Shown in pieces: positions 54,662 to 64,000 of a stretch of DNA of 64,000 bases; positions within the stretch are counted from its first letter, which is position 1, and every line of letters begins with the position of its first letter. The DNA lies in contig CAWUHX010000146.1 in NCBI GenBank assembly GCA_963922205.1, positions 744,001-808,000 on the forward strand, read 5' to 3'. The position numbers and the translations under genes are program-made. Origin of the DNA: Romanomermis culicivorax (lineage: Eukaryota; Nematoda; Enoplea; Mermithida; Mermithidae). Under the pieces are notes generated by a model that was not told where the DNA came from, ran no database searches, and saw only the letters and a list, made by a program, of their open reading frames with translations.

Positions 54662-55135
54662 ATGGCCAACAAGCGAAAAAATAACAACAAATGTGGGAAT
54701 TCGTCTAAAAAATCCCAAAAATCCGAGCATAACCAACACCCATCTATCCAAAACAACGAACTATCAGAAAATTTGACAAGTAACATGCTGGAACGAATGG
54801 ACAAAGCCGAAAATTGAATCGAGCAACTAGAAAGATTAGGCTGCAAAAAGAACGTCTAGTTCTACAACTTTCCGTTCGATTTGTTCCCGATGGATGTCAA
54901 AACAAAACAAGTTGATAAAAAAGAGCAACTCTGTAAGTTTTTCATACAAATTATGAAAAATCCGGAGGACACTGTCAAAAATTTCGGTTTTGAATGGATT
55001 GGCGTCTTTTCCCCCAAAGGTCAAAGTTCACAAAGACAGATTAAAACGATTTTCTCATTGTTTGAGCACAAAGCCAAGCAGCCGGCTTCATCAGGAACCT
55101 TGGGCTCTTCAACAAAGACAGGAAGCCTCCAGTGA
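54662..55135 (+). pseudogene. LINE ORF1, copy 2
   Basis: Identical in layout to 43227-43700, including the TGA and TAG. One visible replacement near residue 92 (KEQLRKFF to KEQLCKFF). Confidence 0.72.
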
Positions 55136-55628
55136 TTTGGGCTGATGACTTAACGAAACAGCAAAGGGAAAAAAAAGGAAAAAACAACAAAATCAACGAA
55201 AATAAGCCGAAACTTAATTTTAATGTGTTTTTTATATATGTTTACTTAATTTTTGGTAAATGTTTGTATACTAACGTAGGTAATTGTTAATTGTTCTTTG
55301 TGAAAAAATATTTTTTCTCGTGACGTGTTCTTTGTGAAAAAATATTTTTTCTCGTATCTAGATAGTATGATATTAATTTTGTTAATATGAAGCTTATGCA
55401 CTGTTACTCTTTCATCCGTGCTTCTAGGTGACTGAGGGTCCCTTCGAGGATACTTAAACTCGTGATTTATACTCGAGCCGAAAGGCTGTTTTTTCTTGAC
55501 TCTGCCCACATTGTCAAAAATAGCAAAATATTTCAATTTTCTTTTAAAAAAAAAGTTGACACACAAAAATCAATGTACTATGTTAACAATGGAAAAGAAA
55601 GTGTGACCCTAGTGTATACTTGTTTTTT

Positions 55629-58600
55629 ATGTCTTATAATCTTAATTTTTTTTCTTTAAATGTTAAAACAATCAATTTGGAGACAAAACGGAAAACTATT
55701 TTTACACACTGCAAAAACTATGACGTAATTTTTCTTCAAGAGACACATACAGTTAAATCTATGGAAAATAGGTTAAATTAGAATGGGGCTGTGGCTCAAA
55801 CAAAATTTTGTTCTCGCATGGAGAAACAAACAGCAAGGGAGTCACGATTCTGTTTAATAATACTTTCTCACACACTATTACAAAAAGCTGTCTCGACAAA
55901 AAAGGCAGATACATTCTACTAGAGTTGAAACTTGATGACTCATCATTAATTATCATGAACGTCTATGCACCAGTTAATGAAAAAGATCAGCTGACTTTTT
56001 GGAACGAAATTTTTGAAAAACTGGGAAAATTCAATGTGAATAATTTACCCACTATAATAGGAGGAGATTTCAATTTAACCTTAAACCCTAAACTGGATAA
56101 AACAAGTGGCAACTCAAACAGTAAAACCAGATCAACAGAAAACTTCCTGAATCACATTTCAAGCTATGACCTAGTGGACACCTTTAGATGTAAAAATCCA
56201 TCAAAGAAAAGATACACCTGGTATCAACAAAAATCAACTGTCGGCTGTAGACTAGATTACCTTTTTGCATGGGAGGAATTGATAAATGAAATCAGCAATT
56301 GTTACATGATAAGTGGCTTACCTACAGACCATAATGGAATATATTTTAAACTGAGAGGTCAAAACTTTAAAAAAAGAGGACCAGGTTTCTGGCATTTCGA
56401 TAACTCACCGGTTGAAGATGAAACCTACCAAAAATTACTGAAAGAGACTGTAGAAGAAGCTACACAGGAAACTGCAAGACACTGCTTGGATGCAGCAAAG
56501 ACATGGGAGTTAATAAAACATAGAATAAGAGCCAAAACTATAATATACTGTAAACAAATAGCAAAAGAACCTAGAAATCATGAATCGGACCTCAGGAAAG
56601 AATTCCAAGATATAGAAGAAAAAATAGACAAAAAAGAAGTTGATAGAGATGACCAGAGGTACAAACAATTGAGAATAGAACTAAATTTGATAATGGAAAA
56701 AAGGCAATCCTCTCTAGAAAAAACCAAAATCAGGTGGAATCTAATGGGTGAAAAACCCACAAAATATTTTCTGAATATGTAGAAAAGAAACAATAACAAG
56801 AAAAACATAAATGCTCTACGCAACCATCATGGCAATATAATTGAAAACCCAAAAGAAAAATCCGAAAATCTTTATAAATTTTATGAAAAATTATATGCCA
56901 AAAATAAAACAACTTACAGTAGTCCTGAACAAGAAAAGTATCTTGATGAGAATATTTCAGACCATCCAAAAATTTTGGAAAAACAAAAAGAAAACTTGGA
57001 AAAGGATATCTTGGAGACAGAATATTTGAATACTTTAAGAACAATGAAAAATGGAAAGTCGCCAGGAGATGACAGACTTACGGTAGAATTTTACAAAAGT
57101 TTTTGGGGCATAGTGCAAATACCTCTAGTAAACTGTCTAAATTACAATCTAGATAAGGGCATCATGTCCGATTCCCAAAGAAGAAGTATCATAACACTGA
57201 TCCCCAAACCAGATAAAGATACTTTGGATCTAGCAAACTGGAGACCCATATCCTTGATAAATGTAGACTATAAAATACTAGCAAAAACACTTGCTACTCG
57301 TCTAAAATCACTGATTAAGCACATAATTAATGAAGATCAAAAAGGGTTCGTTCCAGATCAATATATAGGTGAAAACATACGGTATCTATTAGATATAATA
57401 GAACACTATGAATCAACAAATGGTTCAGGTTACTTAGTATCCTTAGACATAGAAAAAGCGTTCGACTCTTTGGACAGAAATTTCATGATCACAGCTTTAA
57501 AAACGTTCAATATAGGAGATAATTTCTGTGCATGGATCCAAACACTATACAATAAAGCTGAAGCAGTTGTCACAAACATGGGCTATTCCACAAAAAGATT
57601 CGAACTTCAAAGAGGAGTGAGACAGGGTTGTCCCATATCACCATATTTGTTTATTTGTGCCATAGAATGTATGGCAATAAACCTGAGAGAGTCAAAAGAA
57701 TACATAGGTCTGCAAACGTATAATCTGGACAAGGTCTCAATGTATGCAGATGACACAGTTCTTCTTATAGAAAATGAGGCTGATCTTGAAAAAGCTCTTG
57801 AATGCATAGAAAACTTCTTGGGTGCATCAGGACTCAGAATAAACCTGAAAAAAACACAGATTCTTGGACTTGGGGAAAACAAAAACAGGAAAGAAAAATT
57901 AGGAAATTGTCAAGTTATAAATACAATGAATATATTGGGAATATATTTTTCATATGATAAGCAGATCATGTATCAAAAGAATTTTGGTGAAAAAATAAAA
58001 AAAAGCAAAAAAGAGTGTGATACATGGATGAACAGAGGTTTAACCTTTTATGGGAAAGTTATGATCTGGAATTATTTAATAATTTCAAAGCTAAACTACA
58101 GTATGATCAACCTACCCATTGTCTCAGAAACTATCAAAACAATAAAAACAATTCAAATGAATTTTATAAGGAACAATGCAAGACCAAAAATGAAGGCTGA
58201 TGTTATGATCCAGGATTACCTCAATGGGGGAATCAAAATGCCAGATATTAACATAATGGTAACTTTGTTTAAGGCAAAATGGCTAGCTCGACTTCTGAAC
58301 TCACAAGGAAATTGGAGTGCCATAGGAACCCATGAACTAAATAAAATCGGCGGGTTAAAAAATTTGATCCATTCAAACTTTTCTGTCAAACTTTTAAACC
58401 TTAAAGTATGAAATTTTTATGAACAAGTTTTAGAGACAGTGAAAAACATCCCAACAAATAATATTTATGAAATCATAACCCCTATGCAAGTAGTCTCTCA
58501 ACAAATTAACAATAATAAATATATCATCAGTGATAAGAAATCATTGTTTTTCATAACACTACAAAATTCTGATTTTAATTATCTATTTGCATGGTTTGAC

Positions 58601-59371
58601 ACGGACTGGAAGATAAAACACCATGAAACATTAAAAGAAGAGGGTTGCAGAATTGACTGGTTTGACTATGTCAAAATAATACATTCAATCCTGAAACAAT
58701 GGAAAACACTAGTAAAAAATTACAATATCAAAAAAGAAGAATTTGAATTCTTCCCACAAACACTGGACATTAATGAAGTTGAAAATGTAAAGAAATACAT
58801 GAGAAATGCTAAGTTAGCTGTGCCAAAGGGGGAACTGGCATGGAGAAACAAATTTCCATTTTTGGAAGAATCATGCATTGATACAGCATGGAAAGTATTA
58901 CAAAACACTAAAATTGGGAACAAATACAAACAGTTTCAATTCCAAATTCTACATAACATTCTGATCACTAACTCACTGTTAAAAAAATATAAAATCGGAG
59001 AATCAGAGTTGTGCAACTACTGCAAAACTGAGGAAGAGAACATTTTACATATATTATGTGAATGTCAAGCAGTTCGTCTCTTCTGGATAGAAATAAAAGA
59101 AAGAATGATTGAGAAGTTAAACAGTGGGGGTCAACTCAAAGACTGCGATATCATATTATGAACAAAATTTGAAGGAAATGTAACAAAACAAACTACAATA
59201 TACGTAATACTACTGCTAGCAAAATTCTATGTATACAAAACAAGAAGAAGTGAAAAAGTCCCAAGCTTTAAAGCTTTTCTCAATATTCTAAACTCTGAAC
59301 TAAGAATCCTTAAGAAAACCTTAGATGACCCCAACGTATGTGATATGATATCTCTCTACATCGATAAATAA
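55629..59371 (+). pseudogene. LINE ORF2, copy 2, with an added frameshift
   Basis: Same three stops as copy 1. One T is missing from a TTT run at about 55776-55779, shifting the frame near residue 50, so the open stretch resumes only at 55808. Replacements include LFASEEL to LFAWEEL, NNSLVED to DNSPVED, and FIWNNARPKIK to FIRNNARPKMK. All catalytic motifs (GGDFN, YADD, CCHC) are unchanged. Confidence 0.9.
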
Positions 59372-59795
59372 TGGTGCATGGCAAAAAACTGAGCCATGTA
59401 CCTGCAGCAACATCATAATATTCAACATTCGTCACTCTTTTGTCTCCGTTAATATTTTTTACACTTTTTTACACTTGTTTTTTACACTCCGTTAATATTT
59501 TTTACACTTTTTTACACTTGTTCTATTTTGTGCGTTTTTTTTTTGTTTTTTTTTTTGTTTCATAATAAATTATTAAAAAAAATAATAATAATACTTCTTT
59601 CGCTGTGGGGCTTAAATAATGGTCAGTGGTTGAGTCTCCGTCGGACCATGCATGCAGTCAGTAAGGCTCTGCGCTCCATAAATATGACCCCAAATTCTTA
59701 CAAGACACAGAACTTCAGAAGTAAATATGCATGAATATATGCTAGATGCCCGTTGTTCAATAATCTGGTATGAGTGCTTTGTGTGCTGATATAAC

Positions 59796-60077
59796 CATCC
59801 TGTAATTGGGGACGGCGGTAGATTCAGGGGTGGGACCCCCCACCCCCAACTTGGTCGAACCCTACACCCAACCCCCCCCCCCCCAAACTCGGAAAAATTG
59901 TAAAAAATGAGGAGAAAAGTGTTTTCTGGCCTTTTTGGGGGAAATTTTCGAAATTTTTTTGATCATTTTGGGGTTTTTTTTCGACCCCCCTCCCCCAAAT
60001 TTTGGAAATGTTGGAACCCCAACCCCAAAATTTTGGGTTTACCCTCCCCCCAACTGGTCGAACCTCTTATAGGTATG
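59796..60077 (-). mobile_element. Family B-like element, second assembly copy
   Basis: Counterpart of 48347-48627, with GATATAAC at 59788-59795 and 60078-60085. Confidence 0.88.
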
Positions 60078-60085
60078 GATATAAC

Positions 60086-60490
60086 CATACATGTAATGCG
60101 GGAAGTGCTATGGGAACCCCCCAGAAATCTTCGACCATATGGCTAGCTATTGGGTGACCGCCCACCTCAGGATTTTCCAATCCTATGGCTAGCTATATAG
60201 TAGCCCTAGGAACCCCCATACTTTTGGTTTTTCCGACCGGAAAAATACTGAAAAATGTCAATTTTTGAACAAAAAATGGTCTAAAAGGTCAATTTCCTCC
60301 GTGCTTCGTGCCATAAATACTTTTTTTTAATCATTTTTTAGACAAAAAATACTATTTTTTGATCCATTTTTTGGACTTTTTTCGTGACAAAATCGAATTT
60401 TCAAAATTTTGGCAATTACTGACCCCTGGCCCAAAAAAGTGGCTCACCCCACCCCCCCCCCCCAGACCTCGGGGCTCCGTTGCATGTATG
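60086..60490 (-). mobile_element. Family A element, second assembly copy of A10
   Basis: Counterpart of 48636-49038, followed by GATATAAC at 60491-60498. Confidence 0.9.
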
Positions 60491-60968
60491 GATATAACTG
60501 TCAGATAAAAAGCAACTGAGCAACTACAGAGTCAAAAAACACATTCTCAAAGCTCGATTTTATATTTTTGTTACAAAAATGTTATTCTTATGCAAGTGTA
60601 TTATGGTTACTGATAATTATTCAGTTATTTAATGAAAGAAGCACTTTTACTGTGTGAGACACTTAAGAGCTGAGCGAATTATGCATTCCCACCAATGTCT
60701 AACATAAAGGCCCTGTCATACTTCACCGTGGTACCACGGGGCGCCGCATCTCCTATTCATACAAGAAAGTGGTGACATCGTCTGGGAAGTATGAATAGAT
60801 TTCTTCAATTTTTGTGGCGCTGTGTGGTGCCGCTCCCAAAGTTCAACTGAAACGAAATTTTCGAACAACTCATGTGTTATAAAGCTGTAATATATTGTTG
60901 CTATAACATATTGATGCATACTATACATCTATATATTAGACTTCAGTCATATTTTTTACATGAATTGA

Positions 60969-61034
60969 GATTGAGAGGCATGATAAATTTATACCTGCCA
61001 CTTTTCAGGTATAAATTTATCATGCCTCTCAATC
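60969..61034. ncRNA. Perfect hairpin, second assembly copy
   Basis: Same 29-bp arms and loop as 49517-49582, with no change in either arm. Confidence 0.45.
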
Positions 61035-61808
61035 ATACATACACAGCATAGAAATTCTGTGAGGAGCAGCTAGTACTGGGGGTGGGATAGAATTTTTGCA
61101 TTCGTAATAACAAAAAGAAAGGTCTAACATCCAAGCAGCATGTTTTTCAACCTATATTAGCCAAATTGTGAAATTATTTGCTTGGACAGCATTTTTCTAA
61201 GTTTTAAGGCTACTTCTTTGAACCAAGTATGCTTCGTTTAGAGGGATTGTTTAACTATGGTATCATTTTCAATCTTATGACTCTCTCTTCTCTCTTGACC
61301 ATTTTTTCATTCGTCGTCTTCTCTATTATTGTTGGGGGGATCAATACCCCCAACCCCCTCCCCCACGTGGATGTATGCTACATTCCAAAAAAATTCATCA
61401 TACATTCTGAAAAATTTATGATGGACAAGTTTTGGCCATGCACTCGGAAATTTTCCTAGGGAAGATTTTCCTGTAATTTTATCCCAGTGATATAATTAAT
61501 GACGTTTTCACAAATATATTTTCAGGAGGATTGGAAATATGTATAATTCGTTTTTATAAAATGTTTATAAATTGAATAGTGGACAAGAAATGGACTGCCC
61601 CCAAAGTCCTTTAGACAAACCGTTTAGTATAGGATTTCTGGAGTAAAAAATTGGTGATGATTAGTTGAGCAGACTCCATAAATTATAGAAATAGAAAGTG
61701 ATACTTGCTTTCCACTTTTTTATTCACAAGCATTTCCAGTAGGTTCTGTTGTGATTACAAAATTTTACAATTGAGATATGAATGTGGAAAAATTATTAAT
61801 ATGTAAAA

Positions 61809-62202
61809 TAGGTCTAGACACATTTTCCGTGGCCTGATGTTGTCTTAGCAACAAGCCGAGTGCAATTAGCAGCTCCAAAAATGACAAAAAACAAGAGTGT
61901 TTGCAAAGTTTTCGAGAACCTTTTTATTCAGAGAACAAAACTTCAAAGTAATAAAGCGGCTCCACATAGTACCACTTGTTAGTATGAATAGAAAAATCAA
62001 ATTCAGTAGTTTTAAGGCCGTGTCATACCTCATCATGCAGTACTGTGTGGCACCGCTCTTTTACTTTTGTATTTTGCTCTCTGAATAATAATGTTCTCAA
62101 AAAATTGCAAGTGCTCTTGTTTTTTATGGTTTTTGGAGCTGCTAATTGCACTTGGTTTATTGCTAAGACAACATCAGGCCCTGAAACGTGTTTACACCTA
62201 GT
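61809..62202. repeat. Long palindrome, second assembly copy
   Basis: Counterpart of 50357-50749 with a few substitutions. Confidence 0.75.
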
Positions 62203-62371
62203 TCACATATTTTTATATTTGAAAATGAGATGAGGGGTTAGAGATCCCTTGGACGGTTACCTATCCTAGTCTGTGAGTCGCATGGGCAGATGGTGTGGGC
62301 TAGGTAGGGGAATCCAATCCGATTTTTCTGCTTCAATTTATTCAGTTTGACTGAACATACCAGATTTATCA

Positions 62372-62872
62372 TCATAAATACTCACTCTGTCTTCTTTTTT
62401 GTCTTTCTTCTAAAATGTTATCACAAGTGCCACTAAGGAACAGTTTTGTCAATGGTTTGATTGGGGCTATGGCTTTGAGCGGCAGTTTAACATTTTGGAT
62501 TTTGATACAATTATCTCTGAAATTGACGATGGCATGGATGTCGGGGTGTGCTAAGAAATCAGTGCCGATAATATATTGATCATTGCTGTCATCTTCAAGG
62601 ATTACACATTTGATCATATGCTTGCTGAAAGCAGATTCCATAGTGATGTCCAATGGACCCTGGGTGATGATGATGGCACCATCAGTGACATTAATTTTTC
62701 CACAAAGCAGTAGGGAGAGCAATTGTTTGTCCAAAGAATGCTTGACAAGGCCAGACGATAATACTAAACATTGGGCGCCAGTGTCCATAAGGGCATATGA
62801 TTTGACACTGCCAGTCTTCACAGATATTTGGAAAGCATGGGAAGGGGCGTAATTCTTGACAAAAGATTTCAT
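62372..62872 (-). CDS. Retropepsin-like ORF, second assembly copy
   Basis: 166 residues. The D-T-G-A loop and the IIGTDFLA block are unchanged relative to 50920-51420. Three replacements are visible (SHAFRISVETG to SHAFQISVKTG, two changes, and LLHCGK to LLLCGK). The frame is open throughout. Confidence 0.6.
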   Translation of the reverse strand: MKSFVKNYAPSHAFQISVKTGSVKSYALMDTGAQCLVLSSGLVKHSLDKQLLSLLLCGKINVTDGAIIITQGPLDITMESAFSKHMIKCVILEDDSNDQYIIGTDFLAHPDIHAIVNFRDNCIKIQNVKLPLKAIAPIKPLTKLFLSGTCDNILEERQKRRQSEYL

Positions 62873-63073
62873 TGTCGGCGTAAGGTTGTCAATTTGGCAA
62901 ACAGAGGAGCATATGTGGCAAGGTCATTTGCGGATTGGGCTGTACCAGCCCACAGGACGATCCTTGGGCTGACAATGGGAGCAGCCATAGCGACTTCTTT
63001 GGACAGCATAATCATATTGGCCATGGACGTCTGTTGACTGTAACCAGGTGCATCCAAATCATTTCCCCTGGGG

Positions 63074-63514
63074 CATACATGTAACTGAGCCCCGAGGTCT
63101 GGGGGGGGGGGTTGGGCGACTTTTTTGGGGCTGGGGGTCAGTAATTCCCTAAATTTTGGGGGGAGGGATCTCTCAAGGAAAAAAAATTCGATTTTTTCCC
63201 GAAAAAAGTCCGAAAATAGTTCAAAGAAAAGTAATTTTTCCCTAAACAGACCGAATAAATGTATCCATGGTGCGAAGCGCGAAGAAAATTCACATTTTCT
63301 ACCATTTTTTGTTCAAAAATTCACATTTTTAATCAAAAAATTCACATTTTTCAGTATTTTTCCAACCAAACGTATGGGGATCCTTATGGCTACCATATGG
63401 CTAGCCATTAAATTGGAAAATCCGGGGAGGCGGTCGCCCAATGGCTAGCCATATAGTCGACAATTTCTGAGGGGGTCCCATGGCACTTCCCCCCCCCCCC
63501 CAATTACATGTATG
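63074..63514 (+). mobile_element. Family A element, second assembly copy of A11
   Basis: Counterpart of 51622-52061; right flank CCTGGGGG. Confidence 0.85.
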
Positions 63515-63559
63515 CCTGGGGGCGGCTGAACTCATGATAAACTTTAAGAATCATTATTA

Positions 63560-63975
63560 TTTATTGTCAAGCTCAGGCGCGGCTTTTAGCATGTCTACCT
63601 CCACTCATCACTAATTTTTAATAGTTTTCATTGTCTTAAACGTATTATTTCATGTCTAATTGGCGATCTTCAATATTATATCATTATTTTTAATGAAGAT
63701 CCCCACTTTTCCTTCATACATTTCTCGAGAAATATCAACACATCAACTTGGTGCATTTTAGAAGGTTAATCTTTAAATTTTCTGGTGCTTCGCCCCGTTA
63801 TAACTTTAATAATCATTAATATGTATTGCATAGCTCAGACGTAGCTTTCAGAATGTCTACCTTCGCTCATCATTCAATGTATACTAGTTTTCATCATCCC
63901 AAACGTATTACTTCATGTTTTAAATCGTAATCTTCAATATTATCTTGACATTTGATGAAGATTCACAGTTTTGCA
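63560..63975 (+). repeat. Tandem repeat D, second assembly copy
   Basis: Counterpart of 52105-52520, with GCTCAGGCGCGGCTTTTAGC closer to the D consensus than copy 1. Confidence 0.7.
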
Positions 63976-64000
63976 AATGGGTCATGTACCAAAAAAAACC

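Larger units (their letters stand above)
54326..59586 (+). mobile_element. L1/Tx1-like LINE, copy 2
   Basis: Same insertion as 42892-48137, with the same 14-bp duplications (54312-54325 and 59587-59600). The poly-T tract before AATAAA is longer here, which accounts for most of the length difference. Confidence 0.92.
54088..64000. repeat. Copy 2 of the repeated segment, probable alternative haplotype
   Basis: Starts in mid-sequence directly after the adapter, at the point matching 42653, and follows copy 1 to the window end. Differences are scattered single bases and homopolymer lengths. Both copies share the same LINE insertion, target duplications and stop codons. Confidence 0.95.

Noticed and set aside
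42653..64000. Two independent LINE insertions
   Set aside because: Both copies have identical target duplications, flanks and five stop positions, so they are one insertion represented twice.

Overview
This is animal nuclear DNA: AT-rich, with GT-AG introns, many DNA transposons and a non-LTR retrotransposon. Adapter sequence beside the assembly gap looks like the PCR adapter of a low-input long-read library, which suggests a small-bodied invertebrate. I cannot name the species. No rRNA, tRNA, CRISPR array or prokaryotic operon was seen.

The one host gene I can identify is a BCAS3/rudhira orthologue on the + strand, from about 9.5 to 40.1 kb. Seventeen coding exons (about 825 codons) join in a consistent reading phase and follow vertebrate BCAS3 from near its N-terminus to near its C-terminus. 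The first and last coding exons were not found. BCAS3 is a WD40-like beta-propeller protein linked to phosphoinositide binding, autophagy (with PHAF1) and the cytoskeleton. Eleven introns are only 53-173 bp. Five have grown to 0.8-9.8 kb by taking in transposons.

0-9.4 kb: no recognised gene. It holds a hAT-like element (2169-2930), family A and B miniature elements, a decayed LINE reverse transcriptase fragment (4.36-4.75 kb) and large dispersed repeats.

9.4-40.1 kb: BCAS3. Its introns carry a 3.26-kb foldback-like element with a perfect 8-bp target duplication (16978-20239), hAT MITEs, a PIF/Harbinger-type element with TTA target sites (23751-24816), a probable solo LTR (26585-27134), a Harbinger-type element with a transposase fragment (27581-28545), a TA-flanked element (30205-31342) and a 3.5-kb repeat with a nested 990-bp hAT-like element.

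40.1-53.9 kb: further A elements, a full-length 5.2-kb L1/Tx1-like LINE with 14-bp target duplications but five in-frame stops, a double insertion of B and A at one target site, hairpins, and a retropepsin ORF on the minus strand.

53946-54045 is a 100-N gap, followed by what reads as a library barcode plus PCR adapter. From 54088 to the end the sequence repeats 42653 to about 52555 almost exactly, including the same LINE stops and target duplications. I read this as the second haplotype of one locus placed in tandem by the assembler, not a real duplication.

The most distinctive biology is a group of non-autonomous DNA transposons (families A and B and the foldback) that share CATAC-type termini and 8-bp target duplications, and that repeatedly insert inside or directly beside one another.
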